Shown here one piece after another: positions 26,001 through 39,719 of a DNA stretch of 64,000 nt. The stretch covers positions 33,904,001 to 33,968,000 of the forward strand of contig CM069873.1 of assembly GCA_036172665.1 (NCBI GenBank). The letters are read 5' to 3'. The stretch's first letter is position 1, and each line of letters starts with the position of its first letter. This stretch comes from Prosopocoilus inquinatus. Lineage: Eukaryota; Arthropoda; Insecta; Coleoptera; Lucanidae. The translations under genes and the position numbers were made by a program. Under the pieces are notes generated by a model. That model was not told where the DNA came from. It searched no databases and saw only the letters and a list, made by a program, of their open reading frames with translations.

Positions 26001-28239
26001 ACGTATTAGCGTTGTTCCTGTGATGGATCTAATCGCTCCTTACTTAGCTACTATGTTATTTGACGTTTCGATGGACTCCAGTAACTCTAATGTGAGATAC
26101 GAAATTTTCGGACGCAGCAGAAGCTGGAAATAGTTTTAAACGAAACAACACGTATTAGCGTTGTTCCTGTGATGTATCTAATCGATCCTTACTCATCTAT
26201 CATGTTATTTGGCGTTTCGATGGACTCCAGAAACTTTGATGTGAGATACGAAGTTCTCGGACGCAGCTGAAGCTGGAAATAGTTTTAAATGAAACAACAC
26301 GTACTAGCGTTGTTCCTGTGATATATCTAATCGATCCTTACTCATCTATCATGTTATTTGAGGTTTGGATGGACTCCAGTAACTCTGATGTGAGATACAA
26401 AGTTTTCGGACGCAGCAGAAGCTGGAAATAGTTTTAAACGAAACAACACGCATTACCGTTGTTCCTGTGATGTATCTAATCGATCCTTACTCATCTATCA
26501 TGTTATTTGACGTTTGGATGGACTCCAGTAGCTCTGATGTGAGATACAATGTTCTCGGACGCAGCAGATGCTGGAAATAGTTTTGAACGAAACAACACGT
26601 ATTAGCGTTGTTCCTGTGATGTATCTAATCGATCCTTACTCATCTATCATGTTATTTGACGTTTGGATGGACTCCAGTAACTCTGATGTGAGATACAAAG
26701 TTTTCGGACGCAGCAGAAGCTGGAAATAGTTTTAAACGAAACAACACGCATTACCGTTGTTCCTGTGATGTATCTAATCGATCCTTACTCATCTATCATG
26801 TTATTTGACGTTTGGATGGACTCCAGTAGCTCTGATGTGAGATACAATGTTCTCGGACGCAGCAGATGCTGGAAATAGTTTTGAACGAAACAACACGTAT
26901 TAGCGTTGTTCCTGTGATGTATCTAATCGATCCTTACTCATCTATCATGTTATTTGACGTTTGGATTTACTCCAGTAACTCTGATGTGAGATACAAAGTT
27001 TTCGGACGCAGCAGAAGCTGGAAATAGTTTTAAACGAAACAACACGCATTACCGTTGTTCCTGTGATGTATCTAATCGATCCTTACTCATCTATCATGTT
27101 ATTTGACGTTTCGATGGACTCTAGTAACTCTGATGTGAGATACAAAGTTTTTGGACGCAGCAGGAGCTGGAAATAGTTTTAAACGAAACAACACGTATTA
27201 GCGTTGTTCCTGTGATGGATCTAATCGCTCCTTACTTAGCTACTATGTTATTTGACGTTTCGATGGACTCCAGTAACTCTAATGTGAGATACGAAATTTT
27301 CGGACGCAGCAGAAGCTGGAAATAGTTTTAAACGAAACAACACGTATTAGCGTTGTTCCTGTGATGTATCTAATCGATCCTTACTCATCTATCATGTTAT
27401 TTGGCGTCTCGATGGACTCCAGTAACTCTGATGTGAGATACAAAGGTTTCGGACGCAGCAGAAGCTGGAAATAGTTTTAAACGAAACAACACGCATTAGC
27501 GTTGTTCCTGTGATGTATCTAATCGATCCTTACTCATCTATCATGTTATTTGACGTTTCGATATACTCTAGTAACTCTGATGTGAGATATGAAGTTTTTG
27601 GACGCAGCAGGAGCTGGAAATAGTTTTAAACGAAACAACACGTATTAGCGTTGTTCCTGTGATGTATCTAATCGATCCTTACTCATCTATCATTTTATTT
27701 GACGTTTGGATATACTACAGTAACTCTGATGTGAGATACAAAGTTTTCGGACGCAGCAGAAGCTGGAAATAGTTTTAAACGAAACAACACGCATTAGCGT
27801 TGTTTCTGTGATGTATCTAATCGATCCTTACTCATCTATCATGTTATTTGGCGTTTCGATGGACTCCAGTAACTCTGATGTGAGATACAAAGTTCTCGGA
27901 CGCAGCAGAAGCTGGAAATAGTTTTGAACGAAACAACACGTATTAGCGTTGTTCCTGTGATGTATCTAATCGATCCTTACTTATCTACTATGTTATTTGA
28001 AGTTTCGATGGACTCCAGTAACTCTGATATGAGATAGGAAATTTTCGAACGCAGCAGAATCTGGAAATAGTTTTAAATGAAACAACAAGCATTAGCGTTG
28101 TTCCTATGATGTATCTAATCGATCCTTACTCATCTATCATGTTATTTGACGTTTCGATGGACTATAGTAACTCTGATGTGAGATACGAAGTTTCTGGACG
28201 CAGCAGGAGCTGGAAATAGTTTTAAACGAACCAACACGT
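22430..28239 (+). repeat. Higher-order unit B, copy 1 (39 monomers, 5810 bp)
   Basis: Every rare mark recurs 5810 bases downstream (39 x 149 minus 1). Examples are GATGTTTCTAATC (22894 and 28704), TTACCATC (23807 and 29617), GACGCTTGG (24721 and 30531) and GGATTTACTCC (24877 and 30687; 26963 and 32773). Only a handful of substitutions separate the copies, for example GATCCCTAC at 23953, GAGGTTTGG at 26365, TACAAAGTTTTTGG at 27147 and TTTCTGTG at 27803. The left edge is where GAACCAACACG (28230) meets GAAACAACACG (22420). Confidence 0.92.
23777..23924 (+). repeat. 148-bp monomer, single T deletion
   Basis: CCTTACTCATC becomes CCTTACCATC near 23807, in a monomer that also has TAATGGATCC in place of TAATCGATCC. 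The same 1-base lesion is found in monomers at 29587, 37183, 38821 and 41055. Confidence 0.95.
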
Positions 28240-31200
28240 ATTAGCGTTGTTCCTGTGATGTATCTAATCGATCCTTACTTATCTATCATGTTATCTGACG
28301 TTTGGATGGACTCCAGTAACTCTGATGTGAGATACAATGTTTTCGGACGCAGCAGAAGCTGGAGATAGTTTTAAACGAAACAACACGCATTAGCGTTGTT
28401 CCTGTGATGTATCTAATCGATCCTTACTCATCTATCATGTTATTTGGCGTTTCGATGGACTCCAGTAACTCTGAAGTGAGATACAAAGTTTTCGGACGCA
28501 GCAGAAGCTGGAAATAGTTTTGAACGAAACAACACGTATTAGCGTTGTTCCTGTGATGTATCTAATCGATCCTTACTTAGCTACTATGTTATTTGACGTT
28601 TCGATGGACTCCAATAACTCTGATGTAAGATACAAAGTTTTCGGACGCAGCAGAAGCTGGAAATAGTTTTAAACGAAACAACACGCATTAGCGTTGTTCC
28701 TGTGATGTTTCTAATCGATCCTTACTCATCTATCATTATATTTGACGTTTGGATGAACTACAGTAACTCTGATGTGAGATACAAAGTTTACGGACGCAGC
28801 AGAAGCTGGAAATAGTTTTAAACGAAACAACACGCATTACCGTTGTCCCTGTGATGTATCTAATCGATCCTTACTCATCTATCATGTTATTTGACGTTTG
28901 AATGGACTCCAGTAACTCTGATGTGAGATACAAAGTTCTCGGACGCAGCAGAAGCTGGAAATACTTTTAAACGAAACAACACGCATTAGCGTTGTTCCTG
29001 TGATGTATCTAATCGATCCTTACTAATCTATCATTATATTTGAAGTTTGGATGGACTACAGTAACTCTGATGTGAGATACAAAGTTTACGGACGCAGCAG
29101 AAGCTGGAAATAGTTTTAATCGAAACAACACGCATTAGCGTTGTTCCTGTGATGTATCTAATCGATCCTTACTCATCTATTATGTTATTTGGCGTTTCGA
29201 TGGACTCCAGAAACTTTGATGTGAGATACGAAGTTCTCGGACGCAGCTGAAGCTGGAAATAGTTTTAAATGAAACAACACGTACTAGCGTTGTTCCTGTG
29301 ATATATCTAATCGATCCTTACTCTTCTATCATGTTATTTGACGTTTTAATGGACTCCAGTAACTCTGATGTAAGATACGAAGTTTTTGGGCGCAGCAGGA
29401 GCTGGAAATAGTTTTAAACAAAGCAGCACGTATTAGCATTGTTCCTGTGATGTATCTAATAGATCCTTATTTATCTATCATGTTATTTGACGTTTCGATG
29501 GACTCTAGTAACTCTGATGTGAGATACGAAGTTTTTGGACGCAGCAGAAGCTGGAAATAGTTTTAAATGAAACAACACGCATTAGCGTTGTTCCTGTGAT
29601 GTATCTAATGGATCCTTACCATCTATCATGTTATTTGACGTTTCGATGGACTCTAGTAACTCTGATGTGAGATACGAAGTTTTTGGACGCAGCAGGAGCT
29701 GGAAATAGTTTTAAACGAAACAACACGTATTAGCGTTGTTCCTGTGATGTATCTAATCGATCCTTACTCATCTATCATGTTATTTGACGTTTGGATGGAC
29801 TCCAGTAACTCTGATGTGAGATACAATGTTCTCGGACGCAGCAGATGCTGGAAATAGTTTTGAACGAAACAACACGTATTAGCGTTGTTCCTGTGATGTA
29901 TCTAATCGATCCTTACTCATCTATCATGTTATTTGACGTTTGGATGGACTCCAGTAACTCTGATGTGAGATACAAAGTTTTCGGACGCAGCAGAAGCTGG
30001 AAATAGTTTTAAACGAAACAACACGCATTACCGTTGTTCCTGTGATGTATCTAATCGATCCTTACTCATCTATCATGTTATTTGGCGTCTCGATGGACTC
30101 CAGTAACTCTGATGTGAGATACAAAGTTTTCGGACGCAGCAGAAGCTGGAAATAGTTTTAATCGAAACAACACGCATTAGCGTTGTTCCTGTGATGTATC
30201 TAATCGATCCTTACTCATCTATCATGTTATTTGACGTTTGGATGGACTCCAGTAGCTCTGATGTGAGATACAATGTTCTCGGACGCAGCAGATGCTGGAA
30301 ATAGTTTTGAACGAAACAACACGTATTAGCGTTGTTCCTGTGATGTATCTAATCGATCCTTACTCATCTATCATGTTATTTGACGTTTGGATGGACTCCA
30401 GTAACTCTGATGTGAGATACAAAGTTTTCGGACGCAGCAGAAGCTGGAAATAGTTTTAAACGAAACAACACGCATTACCGTTGTTCCTGTGATGTATCTA
30501 ATCGATCCTTACTCATCTATCATGTTATTTGACGCTTGGATGGACTCCAGTAGCTCTGATGTGAGATACAATGTTCTCGGACGCAGCAGATGCTGGAAAT
30601 AGTTTTGAACGAAACAACACGTATTAGCGTTGTTCCTGTGATGTATCTAATCGATCCTTACTCATCTATCATGTTATTTGACGTTTGGATTTACTCCAGT
30701 AACTCTGATGTGAGATACAAAGTTTTCGGACGCAGCAGAAGCTGGAAATAGTTTTAAACGAAACAACACGCATTACCGTTGTTCCTGTGATGTATCTAAT
30801 CGATCCTTACTCATCTATCATGTTATTTGGCGTCTCGATGGACTCCAGTAACTCTGATGTGAGATACAAAGGTTTCGGACGCAGCAGAAGCTGGAAATAG
30901 TTTTAAACGAAACAACACGCATTAGCGTTGTTCCTGTGATATATCTAATCGATCCTTACTCATCTATCATGTTATTTGACGTTTCGATGCACTCTAGTAA
31001 CTCTGATGTGAGATACGAAGTTTTTGGACGCAGCAGGAGCTGGAAATAGTTTTAAACGAAACAACACGTATTAGCGTTGTTCCTGTGATGTATCTAATCG
31101 ATCCTTATTTATTTATCATGTTATTTGACGTATCGATGGACTCTGGTAACTCTGATGTGAGATACGAAGTTTTTGGGCGCAGCAGGAGCTGGAAATAGTT

Positions 31201-34049
31201 TTAAACGAAGCAACACGTATTAGCGTTGTTCCTGTGATGTATCTAATAGATCCTTACTTAGCTACTATGTTATTTGACGTTTCGATGGACTCCAGTAACT
31301 CTAATGTGAGATACGAAATTTTCGGACGCAGCAGAAGCTGGAAATAGTTTTAAACGAAACAACACGCATTAGCGTTGTTCCTGTGATGTATGTAATCGAT
31401 CCTTACTCATCTATCATGTTATTTGACGTTTCGATGGACTCCAGTAACTCTAATGTGAGATACGAAATTTTCGGGCGCAGCAGAAGCTGGAAATAGTTTT
31501 AAACGAAACAACACGCATTAGCGTTGTTCCTGTGATGTATCTAATCGATCCTTACTCATCTATCATGTTATTTGACGTTTCGATGGACTCCAGTATCTCT
31601 AATGTGAGATACGAAATTTTCGGACGCAGCAGAAGCTGGAAATAGTTTTAAACGAAACAACACGCATTAGCGTTGTTCCTGTGATGTATCTAATCGATCC
31701 TTACTCATCTATCATGTTATTTGACGTTTCGATGGACTCTAGTAACTCTGATGTGAGATACGAAGTTTTTGGACGCAGCAGGAGCTGGAAATAGTTTTAA
31801 ACGAAACAACACGTATTAGCGTTGTTCCTGTGATGGATCTAATCGCTCCTTACTTAGCTACTATGTTATTTGACGTTTCGATGGACTCCAGTAACTCTAA
31901 TGTGAGATACGAAATTTTCGGACGCAGCAGAAGCTGGAAATAGTTTTAAACGAAACAACACGTATTAGCGTTGTTCCTGTGATGTATCTAATCGATCCTT
32001 ACTCATCTATCATGTTATTTGGCGTTTCGATGGACTCCAGAAACTTTGATGTGAGATACGAAGTTCTCGGACGCAGCTGAAGCTGGAAATAGTTTTAAAT
32101 GAAACAACACGTACTAGCGTTGTTCCTGTGATATATCTAATCGATCCTTACTCATCTATCATGTTATTTGACGTTTGGATGGACTCCAGTAACTCTGATG
32201 TGAGATACAAAGTTTTCGGACGCAGCAGAAGCTGGAAATAGTTTTAAACGAAACAACACGCATTACCGTTGTTCCTGTGATGTATCTAATCGATCCTTAC
32301 TCATCTATCATGTTATTTGACGTTTGGATGGACTCCAGTAGCTCTGATGTGAGATACAATGTTCTCGGACGCAGCAGATGCTGGAAATAGTTTTGAACGA
32401 AACAACACGTATTAGCGTTGTTCCTGTGATGTATCTAATCGATCCTTACTCATCTATCATGTTATTTGACGTTTGGATGGACTCCAGTAACTCTGATGTG
32501 AGATACAAAGTTTTCGGACGCAGCAGAAGCTGGAAATAGTTTTAAACGAAACAACACGCATTACCGTTGTTCCTGTGATGTATCTAATCGATCCTTACTC
32601 ATCTATCATGTTATTTGACGTTTGGATGGACTCCAGTAGCTCTGATGTGAGATACAATGTTCTCGGACGCAGCAGATGCTGGAAATAGTTTTGAACGAAA
32701 CAACACGTATTAGCGTTGTTCCTGTGATGTATCTAATCGATCCTTACTCATCTATCATGTTATTTGACGTTTGGATTTACTCCAGTAACTCTGATGTGAG
32801 ATACAAAGTTTTCGGACGCAGCAGAAGCTGGAAATAGTTTTAAACGAAACAACACGCATTACCGTTGTTCCTGTGATGTATCTAATCGATCCTTACTCAT
32901 CTATCATGTTATTTGACGTTTCGATGGACTCTAGTAACTCTGATGTGAGATACGAAGTTTTTGGACGCAGCAGGAGCTGGAAATAGTTTTAAACGAAACA
33001 ACACGTATTAGCGTTGTTCCTGTGATGGATCTAATCGCTCCTTACTTAGCTACTATGTTATTTGACGTTTCGATGGACTCCAGTAACTCTAATGTGAGAT
33101 ACGAAATTTTCGGACGCAGCAGAAGCTGGAAATAGTTTTAAACGAAACAACACGTATTAGCGTTGTTCCTGTGATGTATCTAATCGATCCTTACTCATCT
33201 ATCATGTTATTTGGCGTCTCGATGGACTCCAGTAACTCTGATGTGAGATACAAAGGTTTCGGACGCAGCAGAAGCTGGAAATAGTTTTAAACGAAACAAC
33301 ACGCATTAGCGTTGTTCCTGTGATGTATCTAATCGATCCTTACTCATCTATCATGTTATTTGACGTTTCGATATACTCTAGTAACTCTGATGTGAGATAT
33401 GAAGTTTTTGGACGCAGCAGGAGCTGGAAATAGTTTTAAACGAAACAACACGTATTAGCGTTGTTCCTGTGATGTATCTAATCGATCCTTACTCATCTAT
33501 CATTTTATTTGACGTTTGGATATACTACAGTAACTCTGATGTGAGATACAAAGTTTTCGGACGCAGCAGAAGCTGGAAATAGTTTTAAACGAAACAACAC
33601 GCATTAGCGTTGTTCCTGTGATGTATCTAATCGATCCTTACTCATCTATCATGTTATTTGGCGTTTCGATGGACTCCAGTAACTCTGATGTGAGATACAA
33701 AGTTCTCGGACGCAGCAGAAGCTGGAAATAGTTTTGAACGAAACAACACGTATTAGCGTTGTTCCTGTGATGTATCTAATCGATCCTTACTTATCTACTA
33801 TGTTATTTGAAGTTTCGATGGACTCCAGTAACTCTGATATGAGATAGGAAATTTTCGAACGCAGCAGAATCTGGAAATAGTTTTAAATGAAACAACAAGC
33901 ATTAGCGTTGTTCCTATGATGTATCTAATCGATCCTTACTCATCTATCATGTTATTTGACGTTTCGATGGACTATAGTAACTCTGATGTGAGATACAAAG
34001 TTTTTGGACGCAGCAGGAGCTGGAAATAGTTTTAAACGAACCAACACGT
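28240..34049 (+). repeat. Higher-order unit B, copy 2 (39 monomers, 5810 bp)
   Basis: This is the direct tandem partner of 22430-28239. Distinguishing changes include GTTTTAATGG near 29344 and AAACAAAGCAGCACG near 29415. The right part also contains the AAAGGTTTCGG and TAGGAAATTT monomers shared with 16.5-19.0 kb. The near-identity over 5.8 kb, against obvious divergence among neighbouring monomers, shows a recent duplication of the entire unit. Confidence 0.92.
29587..29734 (+). repeat. 148-bp monomer, single T deletion (unit B copy 2)
   Basis: CCTTACCATC occurs exactly 5810 bases after the lesion in 23777-23924. It was inherited with the unit. Confidence 0.95.
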
Positions 34050-35870
34050 ATTAGCGTTGTTCCTGTGATGTATCTAATCGATCCTTACTTATCTATCATG
34101 TTATCTGACGTTTGGATGGACTCCAGTAACTCTGATGTGAGATACAATGTTTTCGGACGCAGCAGAAGCTGGAGATAGTTTTAAACGAAACAACACGCAT
34201 TAGCGTTGTTCCTGTGATGTATCTAATCGATCCTTACTCATCTATCATGTTATTTGGCGTTTCGATGGACTCCAGTAACTCTGATGTGAGATACAAAGTT
34301 TTCGGACGCAGCAGAAGCTGGAAATAGTTTTGAACGAAACAACACGTATTAGCGTTGTTCCTGTGATGTATCTAATCGATCCTTATTTAGCTACTATGTT
34401 ATTTGACGTTTCGATGGACTCCAATAACTCTGATGTGAGATACAAAGTTTTCGGACGCAGCAGAAGCTGGAAATAGTTTTAAACGAAACAACACGCATTA
34501 GCGTTGTTCCTGTGATGTATCTAATCGATCCTTACTCATCTATCATTATATTTGACGTTTGGATGGACTACAGTAACTCTGATGTGAGATACAAAGTTTA
34601 CGGACGCAGCAGAAGCTGGAAATAGTTTTAAACGAAACAACACGCATTACCGTTGTTCCTGTGATGTATCTAATCGATCCTTACTCATCTATCATGTTAT
34701 TTGACGTTTGAATGGACTCCAGTAACTCTGATGTGAGATACAAAGTTCTCGGACGCAGCAGAAGCTGGAAATACTTTTAAACGAAACAACACGCATTAGC
34801 GTTGTTCCTGTGATGTATCTAATCGATCCTTACTCATCTATCATTATATTTGACGTTTGGATGGACTACAGTAACTCTGATGTGAGATACAAAGTTTACG
34901 GACGCAGCAGAAGCTGGAAATAGTTTTAATCGAAACAACACGCATTAGCGTTGTTCCTGTGATGTATCTAATCGATCCTTACTCATCTATCATGTTATTT
35001 GGCGTCTCGATGGACTCAAGTAACTCTGATGTGAGATACAAAGTTTTCGGACGCAGCAGAAGCTGGAAATAGTTTTAAACGAAACAACACGGATTAGCGT
35101 TGTTCCTGTGATGTATCTAATCGATCCTTACTCATCTATCATGTTATTTGGCGTTTCGATGGACTCCAGAAACTTTGATGTGAGATACGAAGTTCTCGGA
35201 CGCAGCTGAAGCTGGAAATAGTTTTAAATGAAACAACACGTACTAGCGTTGTTCCTGTGATATATCTAATCGATCCTTACTCATCTATCATGTTATTTGA
35301 CGTTTGGATGGACTCCAGTAACTCTGATGTGAGGTACAAAGTTTTCGGACGCAGCAGAAGCTGGAAATAGTTTTAAATGAAACAACACGCATTAGCGTTG
35401 TTCCTGTGATGTATCTAATGGATCCTTACTCATCTATCATGTTATTTGACGTTTCGATGGACTCTAGTAACTCTGATGTGAGATACGAAGTTTTTGGACG
35501 CAGCAGGAGCTGGAAATAGTTTTAAACGAAACAACACGCATTAGCGTTGTTCCTGTGATGTATCTAATCGATCCTTACTCATCTATCATGTTATTTGACG
35601 TTTCGATGGACACCAGTAACTCTAATGTGAGATACGAAATTTTCGGACGCAGCAGGAGCTGGAAATAGTTTTAAACGAAACAACACGCATTAGCGTTGTT
35701 CCTGTGATTTATCTAATCGATCCTTACTCATCTATCATGTTATTTGACGTTTGAACGGACTCCAGTAACTCTGATGTGAGATACAAAGTTCTCGGACGCA
35801 GCAGAAGCTGGAAATAGTTTTGAACGAAACAACACGTATTAGCGTTGTTCCTGTGATGTATCTAATCGAT
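34050..35870 (+). repeat. Unit B partial copy 3, switching to a 19-21 kb-like block
   Basis: The first 930 bases still follow unit B at an offset of 5810 but already lack its private marks (GATGTAT rather than GATGTTT, GATGTGAGA rather than GATGTAAGA). The whole stretch fits 19150-20970 better, at an offset of 14896. From about 34980, GGCGTCTCGATGGACTCAAG replaces the unit B monomer. This looks like a recombination join between two higher-order variants. Confidence 0.8.
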
Positions 35871-35990
35871 CCTTACTCATCTATCATGTTATTTGACGTT
35901 TGGATGGACTCCAGTAACTGATGAGAGATACAAAGTTCTCGGACGCAGCAGAAGCTGGAAATAGTTTTGAACGAAACAACACGCATCACC
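35844..35990 (+). repeat. 147-bp monomer, CT deletion plus TGAGAG change
   Basis: This is the same double change as in 22289-22435. It marks the point where the array jumps about nine monomers forward relative to the 19-22 kb order. The next monomer starts after CGCATCACC, a variant otherwise seen near 39260 and 41494. Confidence 0.95.
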
Positions 35991-36129
35991 GTTGTTCCTG
36001 TGATGTATCTAATCGATCCTTACTCATCTATCATGTTATTTGGCGTCTGGATGGACTCCAGTAACTCTGATGTGAGATAAAAAGTTTTCGGACGCAGCAG
36101 AAGCTGGAAATAGTTTTGAACGAAACAAC

Positions 36130-38020
36130 ACGTATTAGCGTTGTTCCTGTGATGTATCTAATCGATCCTTACTTAGCTACTATGTTATTTGACGTTTCGA
36201 TGGACTCCAATAACTCTGATGTGAGATACAAAGTTTTCGGACGCAGCAGAAGCTGGAAATAGTTTTAAACGAAACAACACGCATTAGCGTTGTTCCTGTG
36301 ATGTGTCTAATCGATCCTTACTCATCTATCATTATATTTGACGTTTGGATGGACTACAGTAACTCTGATGTGAGATACAAAGTTTACGGACGCAGCAGAA
36401 GCTGGAAATAGTTTTAAACGAAACAACACGCATTACCGTTGTCCCTGTGATGTATCTAATCGATCCTTACTCATCTATCATGTTATTTGACGTTTGAATG
36501 GACTCCAGTAACTCTGATGTGAGATACAAAGTTCTCGGACGCAGCAGAAGCTGGAAATACTTTTAAACGAAACAACACGCATTAGCGTTGTTCCTGTGAT
36601 GTATCTAATCGATCCTTACTAATCTATCATTATATTTGAAGTTTGGATGGACTACAGTAACTCTGATGTGAGATACAAAGTTTACGGACGCAGCAGAAGC
36701 TGGAAATAGTTTTAATCGAAACAACACGCATTAGCGTTGTTCCTGTGATGTATCTAATCGATCCTTACTCATCTATTATGTTATTTGGCGTTTCGATGGA
36801 CTCCAGAAACTTTGATGTGAGATACGAAGTTCTCGGACGCAGCTGAAGCTGGAAATAGTTTTAAATGAAACAACACGTACTAGCGTTGTTCCTGTGATAT
36901 ATCTAATCGATCCTTACTCTTCTATCATGTTATTTGACGTTTGGATGGACTCCAGTAACTCTGATGTAAGATACGAAGTTTTTGGGCGCAGCAGGAGCTG
37001 GAAATAGTTTTAAACGAAGCAACACGTATTAGCATTGTTCCTGTGATGTATCTAATAGATCCTTATTTATCTATCATGTTATTTGACGTTTCGATGGACT
37101 CTAGTAACTCTGATGTGAGATACGAAGTTTTTGGACGCAGCAGAAGCTGGAAATAGTTTTAAATGAAACAACACGCATTAGCGTTGTTCCTGTGATGTAT
37201 CTAATGGATCCTTACCATCTATCATGTTATTTGACGTTTCGATGGACTCTAGTAACTCTGATGTGAGATACGAAGTTTTTGGACGCAGCAGGAGCTGGAA
37301 ATAGTTTTAAACGAAACAACACGTATTAGCGTTGTTCCTGTGATGTATCTAATCGATCCTTACTCATCTATCATGTTATTTGACGTTTGGATGGACTCCA
37401 GTAACTCTGATGTGAGATACAATGTTCTCGGACGCAGCAGATGCTGGAAATAGTTTTGAACGAAACAACACGTATTAGCGTTGTTCCTGTGATGTATCTA
37501 ATCGATCCTTACTCATCTATCATGTTATTTGACGTTTGGATGGACTCCAGTAACTCTGATGTGAGATACAAAGTTTTCGGACGCAGCAGAAGCTGGAAAT
37601 AGTTTTAAACGAAACAACACGCATTACCGTTGTTCCTGTGATGTATCTAATCGATCCTTACTCATCTATCATGTTATTTGGCGTCTCGATGGACTCCAGT
37701 AACTCTGATGTGAGATACAAAGTTTTCGGACGCAGCAGAAGCTGGAAATAGTTTTAATCGAAACAACACGCATTAGCGTTGTTCCTGTGATGTATCTAAT
37801 CGATCCTTACTCATCTATCATGTTATTTGACGTTTGGATGGACTCCAGTAGCTCTGATGTGAGATACAATGTTCTCGGACGCAGCAGATGCTGGAAATAG
37901 TTTTGAACGAAACAACACGTATTAGCGTTGTTCCTGTGATGTATCTAATCGATCCTTACTCATCTATCATGTTATTTGACGTTTGGATGGACTCCAGTAA
38001 CTCTGATGTGAGATACAAAG
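36130..38020 (+). repeat. Fragment of unit B (about 13 monomers)
   Basis: It aligns with 22724-24614 at an offset of 13406 and with 28534-30424 at 7596. It includes the TTACCATC monomer (37213), GTTGTCCCTG, ACTAATCTATCATT, CTATTATG and the AGCTCTG/ATGCTGG dimer types. It ends near 38020, where AAAGTTCTCGG replaces AAAGTTTTCGG. The full unit is not restored afterwards. Confidence 0.85.
37183..37330 (+). repeat. 148-bp monomer, single T deletion
   Basis: CCTTACCATC near 37213 is the third occurrence of the lesion, 7596 bases after the one at 29617. Confidence 0.95.
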
Positions 38021-38599
38021 TTCTCGGACGCAGCAGAAGCTGGAAATAGTTTTGAACGAAACAACACGTATTAGCGTTGTTCCTGTGATGTATCTAATCG
38101 ATCCTTACTCATCTATCATGTTATTTGACGTTTGGATGGACTCCAGTAACTCTGATGTGAGATACAAAGTTTTCGGACGCAGCAGAAGCTGGAAATAGTT
38201 TTAAACGAAACAACACGCATTAGCGTTGTTCCTGTGATGTATCTAATCGATCCTTACTCATCTATCATGTTATTTGGCGTTTCGATGGACTCCAGTAACT
38301 CTGATGTGAGATACGAAGTTTTTGGACGCAGCAGAAGCTGGAAATAGTTTTAAACGAAACAACACGCATTAGCGTTGTTCCTGTGATGTATCTAATCGAT
38401 CCTTACTCATCTATCATGTTATTTGGCGTTTCGATGGACTCCAGTAACTCTGATGTGAGATACGAAGTTTTTGGACGCAGCAGGAGCTGGAAATAGTTTT
38501 AAACGAAACAACACGCATTAGCGTTTTTCCTGTGATGTATCTAATCGATCCTTATTTATCTATCATGTTATTTGACGTTTCGATGGACTCTAGTAACTC

Positions 38600-39670
38600 T
38601 GATGTAAGATACGAAGTTTTTGGGCGCAGCAGGATCTGGAAATAGTTTTAAACGAAGCAATACGTATTAGCGTTGTTCCTGTGATGTATCTAATAGATCC
38701 TTATTTATCTATCATGTTATTTGACGTTTCGATGGACTCTAGTAACTCTGATGTGAGATACGAAGTTTTTGGACGCAGCAGAAGCTGGAAATAGTTTTAA
38801 ATGAAACAACACGCATTAGCGTTGTTCCTGTGATGTATCTAATGGATCCTTACCATCTATCATGTTATTTGACGTTTCGATGGACTCTAGTAACTCTGAT
38901 GTGAGATACGAAGTTTTTGGACGCAGAAGGAGCTGGAAATAGTTTTAAACGAAACAACACGTATTAGCGTTGTTCCTGTGATGTATCTAATCGATCCTTA
39001 CTCATCTATCATGTTATTTGACGTTTGGATGGACTCCAGTAACTCTGATGTGAGATACAATGTACTCGGACGCAGCAGATGCTGGAAATAGTTTTGAACG
39101 AAACAACACGTATTAGCGTTGTTCCTGTGATGTATCTAATCGATCCTTACTCATCTATCATGTTATTTGACGTTTGGATGGACTCCAGCAACTCTGATGT
39201 GAGATACAATGTTTTCGGACGCAGCAGAAGCTGGAAATAGTTTTAAACGAAACAACACGCATCACCGTTGTTCCTGTGATGTATCTAATCGATCCTTACT
39301 CATCTATCATGTTATTTGGCGTCTGGATGGACTCCAGTAACTCTGATGTGAGATACAAAGTTTTCGGACGCAGCAGAAGCTGGAAATAGTTTTAATCGAA
39401 ACAACACGCATTAGCGTTGTTCCTGTGATGTATCTAATCGATCCTTACTCATCTATCATGTTATTTGACGTTTGGATGGACTCCAGTAGCTCTGATGTGA
39501 GATACAATGTTCTCGGACGCAGCAGATGCTGGAAATAGTTTTGAACGAAACAACACGTATTAGCGTTGTTCCTGTGATGTATCTAATCGATCCTTACTCA
39601 TCTATCATGTTATTTGACGTTTGGATGGACTCCAGTAACTCTGATGTGAGATACAAAGTTTTCGGACGCA
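38600..39670 (+). repeat. Seven-monomer block, first copy
   Basis: It aligns with about 40834-41904 at an offset of 2234 bases (15 monomers minus 1). Shared rare marks are CCAGCAACTCTG (39185 and 41419), GCATCACCG (39260 and 41494), GCGTCTGGATGG (39320 and 41554) and the TTACCATC deletion. Differences include TGTACTCGG here against TGTTCTCGG in the partner. Confidence 0.85.
38821..38968 (+). repeat. 148-bp monomer, single T deletion
   Basis: CCTTACCATC is near 38851, 11 monomers minus 1 base after the copy at 37213. It also carries the private change CGCAGAAGGAGC. Confidence 0.95.
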
Positions 39671-39719
39671 GCAGAAGCTGGAAATAGTTTTAAACGAAAC
39701 AACACGCATTACCGTTGTT

